Source of the DNA: UBA647 sp964400545
GTDB taxonomy: Bacteria; Acidobacteriota; Aminicenantia; UBA2199
Length of the DNA stretch: 31,326 bases
NCBI GenBank assembly: GCA_964400545.1
Contig: CAYNUG010000010.1
Coordinates: 1-31,326 of the forward strand
Direction: 5' to 3'
Below the pieces are notes generated by a model. It was not told the origin of the DNA and did no database searches. It saw only the letters and a program-made list of their open reading frames with translations. Each line of letters begins with the position of its first letter. Position 1 is the stretch's first letter. This document shows, piece by piece, positions 8,556 to 16,926 of the stretch. Position numbers and translations under genes: made by a program.

Positions 8556-9482
8556 ATGGAAAAAGTTCATGTTATTGTTAACCCTTATTCAGCAAAAGGA
8601 AAAACAGAATACAGATGGGAAAGCATTAAATCTGTCATAAAGCATTATTTTTCCGAATTCAAATATGTTTTCACTGAAAAACCGAACCAGGCTACTGAGA
8701 TCACACGGGAAGTACTTTCTGATGGATTTAATCTGATAATCGGCATAGGGGGAGACGGCACATTGAATGAGATCACAAATGGTTTCTTCTCAGGTAAAGA
8801 TAAAAAAGTAGTAAACAGCGAAGCTTCATTGGGCATAATCCCATCAGGAACCGGGTCGGACTTTATCAGATTTTTACGTATTCCGAGAGATTTCAAAGAA
8901 TCAGTAGAGTTGATAAAAAACTCAAAAAAGAAACAAATCGATGTTGGAAAGATTACTTATCCCGATTCTTATCAGGGACCAAAACAAAGGTATTTTATTA
9001 ATATTGCAGATTTTGGTCTTGGAGCCGATGTTGTAAAAAAATTGTCGGACATCCCTGATTCGAAAAAGGGACCTCTTTCATATTATAGCGGACTTCTCTC
9101 CACAATTAAGAGTTTTAAAAGCAAAAATATTGAATTGATCCTCGATGATAAAAAAAGAATATCCGGAAAATTCCTAATAGGAGCTATAGCAAATGGAGGG
9201 ATTTTTGGCGGAGGAATGAAAATAGCTCCGAATGCAGAAATAAATGATGGATATTTTGACCTTATCCTTATTAAAGACATGAAAAAACTTGAAATTATAA
9301 GAAATACTCCTCATCTTTACAGAGGCACTATAATAACTCACCCGAAGGTCGAAGTACACAGAGTTAAAAAAGTTGAAGTTTCTTCAAACGAAGATATCAA
9401 TCTCGAATTCGACGGGGAGATGGGTGGTAAAATTCCTGCCAAATTTGAGATAATCGAAAAAGTTTTAAACTTCCGGGCCTGA
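8556..9482 (+). CDS. Diacylglycerol/lipid kinase family protein
   Basis: The 308-residue protein matches the DAGK catalytic family (DagK/YegS/sphingosine kinase-like). The nucleotide-binding signature GGDGTLNE is at 65-72, and the family's second motif GIIPSGTGSDFIRFL is at about 93-107. A VNPYSAKGK segment near the N-terminus is also typical. It should phosphorylate diacylglycerol or a related lipid with ATP at the cytoplasmic membrane, recycling lipid head-group turnover products. The exact lipid substrate cannot be told from the sequence. It starts 9 bases after the transglycosylase gene, with no strong ribosome-binding site visible, so it probably depends on upstream translation. Confidence 0.9.
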   Translation: MEKVHVIVNPYSAKGKTEYRWESIKSVIKHYFSEFKYVFTEKPNQATEITREVLSDGFNLIIGIGGDGTLNEITNGFFSGKDKKVVNSEASLGIIPSGTGSDFIRFLRIPRDFKESVELIKNSKKKQIDVGKITYPDSYQGPKQRYFINIADFGLGADVVKKLSDIPDSKKGPLSYYSGLLSTIKSFKSKNIELILDDKKRISGKFLIGAIANGGIFGGGMKIAPNAEINDGYFDLILIKDMKKLEIIRNTPHLYRGTIITHPKVEVHRVKKVEVSSNEDINLEFDGEMGGKIPAKFEIIEKVLNFRA

Positions 9483-9490
9483 TTCTGAAG

Positions 9491-9519
9491 TTGTGCACCC
9501 CCCTGTTCTGTGGTAATAT
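9491..9519 (+). promoter_or_regulatory. Weak candidate promoter before the tlpA-like gene
   Basis: TTGTGC at 9491-9496 and TAATAT at 9514-9519 are separated by 17 bases, with TGG immediately before the -10 (extended -10 style). The match is modest (3 of 6 at the -35), so this is suggestive only. It is in the only gap (62 bases) between the lipid kinase and the lipoprotein gene. Confidence 0.3.
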
Positions 9520-9544
9520 TCCGTTAAATACCTAGGAGAAACAA

Positions 9545-10729
9545 ATGTTCAAAAATATTATTGTATTGTCATTAACGCTGTTGTTTATAATTTCATGTCA
9601 GGGAAATCCTCAAGCTGATGATCTGAAAAAACTGAGTGCTGATTTTAATTCTTTTGAAACAAAATTCACCCAAAAAGAATCTAATATTAAATCTTACAAA
9701 GAATATCATGAATTTAAATCTGAAAGAAAGAAAGAATCTTCTGAATTATTAGAAAAATATAAAGATATCGCAAAATCTGAAGCAATAGATATCATAAAAT
9801 CCAAACTTTTTTTGAAAGCCGAAGACCTTGATAGTGCTGAAAAACTTATCGACGAAGTGATCAAATCCGATGGCAAAATGATCGATGAGGCAAAAATGGT
9901 GAAAGTGCAAATACTTTTTGCCAGGAAAAAAGTAGATGACGCATATTCAGTATTTTCAGGAATAGGATCCATTGCATCGAAAGGGAAAGAATATTATTCA
10001 GCTTTAATGAACTTTGCTTTCGAAGCTTCTGATAAATCAGTAAGAAAGAAATATTCTCATATACTTATAGAGACCGCACAGCTTCCTGCTGAATTTGAAA
10101 ATTACAGATATATGTTTTACGCAAATCTTGCTGCTATTGCAAAAGAAGAAAATGATATTAAAGGTGCAAAAGAGATACTTAAGAAAGCGATCAGTGTCAT
10201 CAACGACCCCAGAGGAAAGAAATCGTTGGAATCAGAACTTGCACAAACAGAATTCCTGGGGAAAAAAGCACCGGCAATAAATGCCGAAACTTGGCTCAAC
10301 TCTACATCACTATCTCTCGATAAATTAAAAGGAAAAGTCGTTATTATAGATTTTTGGGCCCCATGGTGCAGCCCATGCAGAGCTGTTATTCCGGGCCTTG
10401 TTGAAGAATATGGAAAACATAAAAATGACGGCCTTGTTGTTATCGGATTCACCAAACTCTACGGATCATATCAGGATGACCTTCAGAACGTAGGTAAAGT
10501 TGATAGCAAGAAGGAAATGGAATTAATAAAAGGTTTCGCCGGAAGATTCAAAATTGATTACCCTGTAGCCATTTCATCTGAAAGCAAAACTTTTGATTCC
10601 TATATGATAACCGGGATTCCGACAATGATCTTTATCAATAGAGAAGGAAATATTGACCATATAAAGATTGGGTCAGGCAACCCGGACTTCGTTAAGAAAA
10701 AAATCGAATCACTTCTGGAAAATAAATAA
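9545..10729 (+). CDS. Lipoprotein with C-terminal TlpA/thioredoxin domain
   Basis: A 394-residue protein. The N-terminal lipoprotein signal ends in F-I-I-S-C with Cys18 as the lipidation site. Residues of about 20-235 are helical, charged and TPR/coiled-coil-like (LDSAEKLIDEVIK, IKGAKEILKKAI). The C-terminal part from about 240 is a TlpA/ResA-type thioredoxin fold: KAPAINAETWLNSTS, then the redox motif WCSPC at 274-278, then the cis-Pro loop GIPT at 357-360. It probably acts as a membrane-anchored periplasmic thiol-disulfide reductase. AGGAGA upstream of the ATG is a strong ribosome-binding site. The next gene starts one base after its stop and also encodes a thioredoxin, so the two may form a relay. 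Confidence 0.9.
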   Translation: MFKNIIVLSLTLLFIISCQGNPQADDLKKLSADFNSFETKFTQKESNIKSYKEYHEFKSERKKESSELLEKYKDIAKSEAIDIIKSKLFLKAEDLDSAEKLIDEVIKSDGKMIDEAKMVKVQILFARKKVDDAYSVFSGIGSIASKGKEYYSALMNFAFEASDKSVRKKYSHILIETAQLPAEFENYRYMFYANLAAIAKEENDIKGAKEILKKAISVINDPRGKKSLESELAQTEFLGKKAPAINAETWLNSTSLSLDKLKGKVVIIDFWAPWCSPCRAVIPGLVEEYGKHKNDGLVVIGFTKLYGSYQDDLQNVGKVDSKKEMELIKGFAGRFKIDYPVAISSESKTFDSYMITGIPTMIFINREGNIDHIKIGSGNPDFVKKKIESLLENK

Positions 10730-10730
10730 T

Positions 10731-11036
10731 ATGGAAAAAATATCTGAAGAGATTTTTGATGAAAAAATCGCTTCACCCGGAAACGTTATTATAGACCTAA
10801 GTTCCCCGGGATGTGCTCCCTGTAAAAAAGTTCCTGCTTTACTTACCGAGATCATTGAGGAGAATAGGGACAAACAGATCTCTGCATTTGAAATAGATGT
10901 GACCGAGGAGCCTGGAATCGCCACAAAATTGTTTGTCCTCGGTGTACCGACAATTATTGTTTTTCATGACGGCAATGAGATCACACGTTTCAATTCAGTT
11001 CCGGCAAAGAAAAAGATAGTTTCTGTTTTAAAATAA
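10731..11036 (+). CDS. Small thioredoxin-like protein with CAPC active site
   Basis: A 101-residue single-domain thioredoxin fold without signal peptide, so probably cytoplasmic. The active site reads SPGCAPCKK (Cys28, Cys31); the usual Trp before the first Cys is replaced by Gly, and the usual GP dipeptide is AP. The cis-proline loop GVPT at 71-74 is intact. I chose the ATG at 10731, one base past the preceding stop; an in-frame TTG at 10668 would extend the protein into the upstream gene with unlikely sequence. Adjacency to the TlpA-type lipoprotein suggests a linked redox role, though electron transfer across the membrane would need a DsbD/CcdA-type carrier that is not in this window. Confidence 0.85.
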   Translation: MEKISEEIFDEKIASPGNVIIDLSSPGCAPCKKVPALLTEIIEENRDKQISAFEIDVTEEPGIATKLFVLGVPTIIVFHDGNEITRFNSVPAKKKIVSVLK

Positions 11037-11042
11037 AACTAA

Positions 11043-11070
11043 TTGTAACAATTAAAGGACATTTTATCAT
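11043..11070 (+). promoter_or_regulatory. Candidate promoter for the small barrel protein gene
   Basis: TTGTAA at 11043-11048 and TATCAT at 11065-11070 (5 of 6 to TATAAT) are 16 bases apart. The -35 lies inside a small inverted repeat AATTGT-A-ACAATT at 11041-11053 that could bind a dimeric regulator. Read by eye; no expression evidence. Confidence 0.4.
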
Positions 11071-11127
11071 ATCTCGGTATTAATCCCGTTGGCATTGATA
11101 TTGCTTTTCATTATAGGGAGGATAAAT

Positions 11128-11799
11128 ATGAAAATAAAATTATTAATTTTAATATTATCATTGTTGTCAGGAATAAGCTTTTTGCCAGCACAGAGTGTGA
11201 ACTTCAAGATAGGACTTTTCAGTCCCACTCTTGGATCTGATCTATGGGATGTTAATAAAGAAAATCTCTTCTTTTCAAATGAAGATATGCTTGATATCTA
11301 CTATGGACTTGAGTATGAGCATTTTATAGGAAGAAATCTCTCCCTCTCGTTTGAAGCCGGAAACTATGAAAAAACAGTATATTCTCAATACCGTGATTAT
11401 GAATTTGATGATGGTTTGCCAATTTTTCAAAACCTCTACCTGAGCATCAGCGGTATAGAAGTAAATATCAAAATATATCCGATGGGACACAGAAAGATAT
11501 TTAACCCTTATTTCGGGGCGGGAGCAGGAGTTTATCTTTGGGAATATGAGCAATGGGGAGATTTTATAGATTTTGAAACATGGGATGTATATGAAGGATA
11601 CGGAAATACAAAAACATATTCTGCAGGGTTTAATTTTAAGAGCGGATTTGTTTTCAGATTCAGGCGTCATATGGGTATATCTTTCGAGGCAAAATACCAG
11701 TATTTGAAGGGAGAATTATCAACTCTTTTTGAAGGATTTGAAAAACTTGATTTGAGTGGTATTTCACTCAATGTCGGATTAAATTTATTCTTCAGGTGA
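11128..11799 (+). CDS. Small outer-membrane beta-barrel protein
   Basis: A 223-residue protein with a signal peptide (residues 1-22, ending F-L-P-A-Q) and a mature part made of alternating hydrophobic/polar strands with frequent aromatic residues and tight Gly/Asp turns, typical of an 8-strand OmpA/OmpW-like barrel. It has the glycine-rich FGAGAGVYLWEY hairpin and ends in a LNVGLNLFFR strand. The ATG at 11128 is chosen because AGGGAGG at 11115-11121 precedes it; a TTG at 11089 in frame would put 13 extra residues before the signal peptide. The stop GTGA region provides the ribosome-binding site of the following GWxTD gene, so the pair is coupled. The specific function is unknown. Confidence 0.8.
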   Translation: MKIKLLILILSLLSGISFLPAQSVNFKIGLFSPTLGSDLWDVNKENLFFSNEDMLDIYYGLEYEHFIGRNLSLSFEAGNYEKTVYSQYRDYEFDDGLPIFQNLYLSISGIEVNIKIYPMGHRKIFNPYFGAGAGVYLWEYEQWGDFIDFETWDVYEGYGNTKTYSAGFNFKSGFVFRFRRHMGISFEAKYQYLKGELSTLFEGFEKLDLSGISLNVGLNLFFR

Positions 11800-11807
11800 T
11801 AGAAAAC

Positions 11808-12758
11808 ATGAAAAAGAACATAATAATTATACAAATACTCCTTCTGGCTTTTCTGGGAATTTATGGAAAAACCACTCCCGGAACCAAAAGTGTCGTTAAA
11901 AGTGCTGATGATTTTTTTAGAAAAACCAGATTCATTATGACAAAAATAGAGAAAGAGATATACAAACATCTGCCGGATGACAGATCGAAAATAAAGTTCA
12001 TAAAAGAATTTTGGGAGAAGAGAGACCCGACTCCGGACAATTTTGAAAACGAGGCCCGGATCGTTTATGAAGAAAGAATAGCTTATGCCAACAGATGGTT
12101 TTCCGAGGGAAAAGGAGGGGGAAAATCCGGATGGGATTCCGAAAGAGGCAGGATATTGCTTCAACTTGGGATTCCCGACAGAAGAGAATTCGGTGAACTT
12201 GATCTAACCTCATCAGGAAGAACAAGAAACAGTTTCAAAGGATCTTTGCTTACTACTAAAAGACTCCCCATGGAAAGATGGTTCTATTATCGCTTCCAAT
12301 TGTATCTGGTTTTTACAGATACTAACGGATTCGGAAATTTTAAACTCCATAATATCCCGGCACAGCTATTAACAGCAATCGACCTTGCGAAAATGAGTAT
12401 ATTGGATTCATCAAAAACCGATTTGAAATACCGAATATCATTCAAACCTTTTATTAAAAAGAACACACTTTATCTTAAGATTCCGACCAAAAAGATAAGT
12501 TTCGAAGAAAAAGGCAAAAATATGCTTGCCCGGTTTTCGATAGTAATATATGTATATAAAGATTTTATTAAAATTGATAGTTTCAAAACCGAAAAGGTTC
12601 TAGACGAAATTGATGAATCGATCCTGAAGAAAAAATTTGTTTATCTGAAGATCCCTCTCGAATATTCTAAAAAAGGGAAATACTATTTTGATATTGTTCT
12701 TGAGGATAAAGTCGGACAATCAAAATACCGTGAAGGGATAAAACATAAAATTCGATAA
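11808..12758 (+). CDS. GWxTD domain-containing secreted protein
   Basis: A 316-residue protein with an N-terminal signal (residues 1-20, IIIIQILLLAFLGIYG). The core contains the GWxTD signature in the form GWDSERGRILLQLGIPD at 108-124, preceded by the family's F-W-E-K-R-D-P-T-P and E-E-R-I-A-Y-A-N-R-W-F elements and followed by a P-x-E-R-W-F-Y-Y element. The function of GWxTD domains is not established; they are found in several diderm phyla. The ATG at 11808 is preferred because AGGTGA at 11794-11799 sits 8 bases upstream; a GTG at 11796 is the alternative. The gene converges on tsaE with only one base between the stops. Confidence 0.88.
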   Translation: MKKNIIIIQILLLAFLGIYGKTTPGTKSVVKSADDFFRKTRFIMTKIEKEIYKHLPDDRSKIKFIKEFWEKRDPTPDNFENEARIVYEERIAYANRWFSEGKGGGKSGWDSERGRILLQLGIPDRREFGELDLTSSGRTRNSFKGSLLTTKRLPMERWFYYRFQLYLVFTDTNGFGNFKLHNIPAQLLTAIDLAKMSILDSSKTDLKYRISFKPFIKKNTLYLKIPTKKISFEEKGKNMLARFSIVIYVYKDFIKIDSFKTEKVLDEIDESILKKKFVYLKIPLEYSKKGKYYFDIVLEDKVGQSKYREGIKHKIR

Positions 12759-12759
12759 T

Positions 12760-13206
12760 TTACAGGGAAAATTCCATCTCAGTTGAAAAAGATATCTTTC
12801 TACCGGAAGCTTCCCCATTAATAGTTGATATTGATACATCAATAAGATTTTTTTCTGTCGAATAATATTCTTTGACAAAGCCAGCCCATTCAACAATAAT
12901 TATTCCTCTATCAAGATTATCATCTATTTCCGGAATTCCTCTATTTACAAACTCCCCTATTCTGTATAGATCAATATGAAATAATTTGAATTTCCCTTCA
13001 TAAACATTCATTAATGTGTAGCTGGGACTTACAATTTCTTTTCTGTTGATTCCAATCGAATTCCCTACACCTTTAGCAAATATTGTTTTTCCGACCCCAA
13101 GTTCTCCATTTAGCAGAATCAACTCTTTCCCCTTCAGTATCCGTCCGAGGGACTCACCTAAACCGAAAGTATCTTTAGGTGAACTTGAATTCAGATCTAA
13201 AATCAT
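12760..13206 (-). CDS. tsaE: tRNA threonylcarbamoyladenosine biosynthesis ATPase TsaE
   Basis: A 148-residue P-loop protein of the TsaE (YjeE) family, the ATPase that supports TsaB-TsaC-TsaD in making t6A37 on ANN-decoding tRNAs. Visible: Walker A GELGVGKT at 34-41, the S-P-S-Y-T-L-M-N switch-like segment, HIDLYRI and EWA near the expected Walker B region. Length is typical (about 150). Start: the ATG at 13206 or a GTG two codons earlier at 13212; neither has a strong ribosome-binding site. The gene overlaps the end of nnr by about 30 bases, a strong sign of translational coupling. The nnr-tsaE pair is a common bacterial neighbourhood. Confidence 0.94.
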   Translation of the reverse strand: MILDLNSSSPKDTFGLGESLGRILKGKELILLNGELGVGKTIFAKGVGNSIGINRKEIVSPSYTLMNVYEGKFKLFHIDLYRIGEFVNRGIPEIDDNLDRGIIIVEWAGFVKEYYSTEKNLIDVSISTINGEASGRKISFSTEMEFSL

Positions 13207-14737
13207 TGACACTCAAAAATGCATCAGGGATATTTTCCAAAATATCTGATGCTATCATTGAGGATTCTCCTTTTAAAGATGCAGCAATATCTCCGGCTAA
13301 ACCATGGATAAATACAGCAGCCTGTAGAATAGTAAAAATCGGAAAGTTTTTTCCAAACTGAGATATCATTCCTGTTATCATTCCGGCAAGAACATCTCCA
13401 CTTCCTGCAGTTGCCATTCCCGGATTACCGGTTTGATTTATTATAATACGACCTTCCGGCGAAGAAATAACAGAATAATGTCCCTTTAATACTGTATACA
13501 ATCTGTATTTTTTTGAAAAATCTCTAGCCATATTCACGGGATCATTTACAATCTCTTCAACCTTCTTTCCTGATATTCTCGATAATTCCCTGGGATGAGG
13601 AGTAATTATCAGCGGATATTCCCGCTCTCGCTCAAGAATGCTTATTCTATTTCCAAGCACATTCAAAGCATCAGCATCAAGAACAACAGGAACTATAGAT
13701 TGCGAAATGATCTTCTCAACCAACTTTTCTGTTTGCGCATTGACACCCATCCCCGGACCGGCGAGAACACAATCAACCTTGTTAAGAATAGATCCCGTTT
13801 TCTCAAAAGCCTCCTCCGATACAGTCATTATCTCTGGATACGATCTGATTATCATGTCCCTATTTTTAGAAGAAACTACACAAGTTGATAATCCGGCACC
13901 AGATTTCAACACAGCAACTGATGAAAGTATTGCCGCGCCTGGTTTATCATCCGATCCTGCAACTACAAGTCCATGTCCGGTTTTACCTTTATGTAGTCCG
14001 GATTCTCTTTTTTTCAGCAAACTTGAAAAAGATGATGGTTCTGACATCTCAATAAAATATTTTTGATCATTAAGATATTTAACCGGGACACCTATATCGA
14101 TCACGAACACTTCTCCGCTCCTTTTCCTGTCATCCGGAAAAAGAAGAGCCGATTTAAGAGTCTGAAAAGTAGTTGTGATATCAGGCTCAACACAAATTCC
14201 CTTTGAAGGTGGTATCACATCTGATAAACCCGAGGGAACATCAATGGAAACAATTTTGAACTCCATTTTATTTATCACATTAATAACTTCGAAATAAATC
14301 CCTTCCACTATCGCTCTCTTCAATCCTATCCCGAATATTGCATCAATAAGTAATGTGTTATCACAAGAAAAAGTTCCGAGAATTTTTTCCAGTTCATCAC
14401 TACTGGAAACTTCGGAATATTTAAGCTCCAAATTCCTAATGATCTTGAAATTCACTAAAGCATCGCCAGATAATCCTTCCGGATTTGACATGAACAGGAA
14501 TAAAGGATCATATCCGGATTGTGCAAGCGCTCTGCCCACCGCTATCCCGTCTCCGCCATTATTTCCCGGACCTGCCAGAATAATAACATTTGGAAAGTGA
14601 TCGACAGGAAATTTATTTCTAATTACTGCTACAGCACCACGTGACGCATTCTCCATCAGAACAATCGAAGGGATACCAGCTTCGCTTATAGTTTTAAAGT
14701 CAAGATCCCTCATCCATTGAGAGAATAAAACTTTCAT
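13175..14737 (-). CDS. nnr: Bifunctional NAD(P)HX epimerase / dehydratase
   Basis: The 520-residue fusion repairs hydrated NADH/NADPH. The N-terminal YjeF_N epimerase domain shows GPGNNGGDG at 56-64, DAIFGIG at 132-138 and SIDVPSG at 164-170. The C-terminal ribokinase-like ADP-dependent (S)-NAD(P)HX dehydratase has a KTGHGLVVAGS segment at 252-262, DADALN at 354-359, ITPHPRE at 378-384 and GNPGMATAGSGDVLAG at 437-452. Both halves appear intact and the length is typical. AAAGGA about 6 bases upstream supports the ATG at 14737, which overlaps the stop of the upstream gene (ATGA). Cytoplasmic metabolite repair. Confidence 0.97.
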   Translation of the reverse strand: MKVLFSQWMRDLDFKTISEAGIPSIVLMENASRGAVAVIRNKFPVDHFPNVIILAGPGNNGGDGIAVGRALAQSGYDPLFLFMSNPEGLSGDALVNFKIIRNLELKYSEVSSSDELEKILGTFSCDNTLLIDAIFGIGLKRAIVEGIYFEVINVINKMEFKIVSIDVPSGLSDVIPPSKGICVEPDITTTFQTLKSALLFPDDRKRSGEVFVIDIGVPVKYLNDQKYFIEMSEPSSFSSLLKKRESGLHKGKTGHGLVVAGSDDKPGAAILSSVAVLKSGAGLSTCVVSSKNRDMIIRSYPEIMTVSEEAFEKTGSILNKVDCVLAGPGMGVNAQTEKLVEKIISQSIVPVVLDADALNVLGNRISILEREREYPLIITPHPRELSRISGKKVEEIVNDPVNMARDFSKKYRLYTVLKGHYSVISSPEGRIIINQTGNPGMATAGSGDVLAGMITGMISQFGKNFPIFTILQAAVFIHGLAGDIAASLKGESSMIASDILENIPDAFLSVNDFRSEFKFT

Positions 14738-16926
14738 TTTTTTCCTTTCTTTTTTCCTGTATCCGACTTAGTTATTTCTTCAAGTTTAGAGGCAAAAACC
14801 CCTCCGAACTTACTCGAATCTTTAAAAGCTACTTCCTTCGCTTTATCTATATTTGATCTTTTTTTCTTTTCTTTCTCAACCTTTTCCTTCAATTTCAGCA
14901 GCTCTATCTCACTCTTTATCTCATCCAGATCCATCGGATCTTCAACTTCCTGTTTCTTTACTTTCTTTGGAGCAGTTTTCTCTTTTTCAGATTTGAATAT
15001 TCCTTTCCCGGCTTTCTTTTTATGTACTGCTTCCTTTTGTTCTCTTTCTACCTTCGAAGGTTGATCACTTTCTTTCTCCGGAAAATTTATTAGCCCGGAA
15101 GGCATTTCTTTAACTTTTGCAGATCCTTTAAAACGTTTGTCAGGTTTTTTACTTTTGAGGATTTTCAACTGACGATCTTTTTCGATCTGCTCGACTTTCC
15201 TCATTTCTTCTTCTCTCTTCCTGCGTCTTTCTTCTCTTATCAGCCTGATCTCTTCATTGACCTTTTTTTCTTCATCAATCTGATGCTGACGTTCTATATC
15301 CCTGCTAATCTGAACTTCGCTTGCATGGACTTCCCGTTGAATCATCTCTTCATGAACAATATCACTGATAGAATTGGGGTCAAGATAAAACACACCATGA
15401 ATTTTTTCAGAAGGTATATAAGCCGGATTGCCAAAAACTGCATCAAGGACTATTTTCAGGTCTACCGGAGCTATCAGATCCAGAATATGGTAAAGCTTCA
15501 GTATATGGATCTCAAAATTTCTTTCTCTGACACCAAACTCAAGAAATACTTTGTTTAATAATTCAATAAATGAACTACTTCCTCTCAGTAGATCAATACG
15601 ATTTTCCAATTCCATGAAATCTTTCTGCTCTAAATAAATCGATTTGTTGATGAAAACCTGAGACGCTATTTTTTCATCCTTCGCATGAAACAATTTTCTA
15701 TCCTTATCATATTCAATTTTTTCCGAAACAGTTCCTCTCTTGGTTGTTCTGATATTAAAAAATAATACAGTATCTTCAACCTGAGAAAGAGAAATTATAG
15801 CCCCTTGCAGAACTTTATAGTGCTCAAATACTTTTTTTAAACCCAAAAGAAGATTTGACTCTTTATAAAAATATCCTATATATGATTTTTTTGTATTTTC
15901 ATCTACAAGCTCAACCTCTATCGATTCCTCAAATTCAAAAGCTCCATGCTTCAACCTGATCGCTCCAGCATGTATTTCTCTTTGTGTTAAAAAGAATTTC
16001 GAAGTATCATCATCAAATAGTTTTTCCTCGAATTTTTTTCTTAATGTTCCTTGTCCTTTCTTATTATCTATTGGGATATTTTTCATAAAAGGATTTTCAT
16101 CACTTATTATAGAATCTTTAAGAAGGTAATAAATAACCGAGATCAGATTCCATTTACCCCATCCTTTATAATTAACTTGTTGAAAATCGATCTTATATTC
16201 ATTTCTCATCTTAAAACTCAACGCAAAACAATAAGCACCGAAATCTTCGTTTTCCGGTTTTATTTTAATAAAATTCTCGACAAAAAATTCTGTGGATTCA
16301 GATTTCCCGTTCTCAGCAAGGAACTCTCTGATTTTCTGGAAAACCTCCGTCTCTATAGGCATAAGATTCTTTACAAGAATTGCCTTTCCTCCGGCAAATG
16401 CAATATCAGCATTTTTATTAAGCAAAACCGAAAGTCTTTTCCTGAGATTATTATAATCTTTTTCAAGAAGGGGATCATAAAACTTTCTCGGATCAAGTTC
16501 CGGATCAAGATACTGTGGCTTTTCACAAGCTTTATCCATCTTATGCGGAAGTAGAAGTTCTATCTTTTGTCGTGTAAGATAATCAAGATATTTTTTATAT
16601 TCGGAAGTTCCTTCATATTCGAGTTTGATCTCATTCTTGAATTTGGATCGAACTTCAACAACTCTGAGGACAACCCCTCTCTCAAGTTCAATATATTTTT
16701 TTGTTCCTACCGGGATCCTTCCCAGATATTCTTTATAAATGAGATCATTTTCTTTATACTCACAATTCGGATTATAAATTTTCACCCTGTCATTCATTTT
16801 ATTTTCAGTCTTGAACATAGCCAGTTGATTGGCTAATTCATCTATTTCAACAGGAAATTTCAGTCCTTTCAAAAAATCTTTCAGGAATTTGATATCCTTT
16901 TTTTCAATATTTAAATTAACTTCCAC
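14734..16926 (-). CDS. Conserved-looking protein of unknown function with charged coiled-coil C-terminus
   Basis: A protein of about 730 residues I do not recognise. I prefer the GTG at 16926, since AAGGAG at 16933-16938 lies 6 bases upstream; an ATG at 16941 in the same frame adds five residues. There is no signal peptide or membrane span, so it should be cytoplasmic. Residues of about 1-520 look globular, with an ELERGVVLRVVEVRSKF strand pair and a YKGWGKWNLISVIYYLL helix. Residues of about 550-600 form a very charged coiled coil (EEIRLIREERRRKREEEM), and the rest to the end is Lys/Glu-rich, low complexity and probably disordered, ending K-K-K-G-K-K. It overlaps arcC upstream and nnr downstream, so it is part of one operon. 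RNA or ribosome binding is conceivable from the basic tail but is only a guess. Confidence 0.85.
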   Translation of the reverse strand: MEVNLNIEKKDIKFLKDFLKGLKFPVEIDELANQLAMFKTENKMNDRVKIYNPNCEYKENDLIYKEYLGRIPVGTKKYIELERGVVLRVVEVRSKFKNEIKLEYEGTSEYKKYLDYLTRQKIELLLPHKMDKACEKPQYLDPELDPRKFYDPLLEKDYNNLRKRLSVLLNKNADIAFAGGKAILVKNLMPIETEVFQKIREFLAENGKSESTEFFVENFIKIKPENEDFGAYCFALSFKMRNEYKIDFQQVNYKGWGKWNLISVIYYLLKDSIISDENPFMKNIPIDNKKGQGTLRKKFEEKLFDDDTSKFFLTQREIHAGAIRLKHGAFEFEESIEVELVDENTKKSYIGYFYKESNLLLGLKKVFEHYKVLQGAIISLSQVEDTVLFFNIRTTKRGTVSEKIEYDKDRKLFHAKDEKIASQVFINKSIYLEQKDFMELENRIDLLRGSSSFIELLNKVFLEFGVRERNFEIHILKLYHILDLIAPVDLKIVLDAVFGNPAYIPSEKIHGVFYLDPNSISDIVHEEMIQREVHASEVQISRDIERQHQIDEEKKVNEEIRLIREERRRKREEEMRKVEQIEKDRQLKILKSKKPDKRFKGSAKVKEMPSGLINFPEKESDQPSKVEREQKEAVHKKKAGKGIFKSEKEKTAPKKVKKQEVEDPMDLDEIKSEIELLKLKEKVEKEKKKRSNIDKAKEVAFKDSSKFGGVFASKLEEITKSDTGKKKGKK

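Noticed and set aside
11089..11117. TTGGCA-17-TATAGG as promoter of the small barrel gene
   Set aside because: The -10 would overlap the AGGGAGG ribosome-binding site and start transcription only about 4 bases before the ATG.
13595..14066. Plus-strand open frames opposite nnr
   Set aside because: They are antisense to the conserved epimerase/dehydratase and lack ribosome-binding sites and domain patterns.
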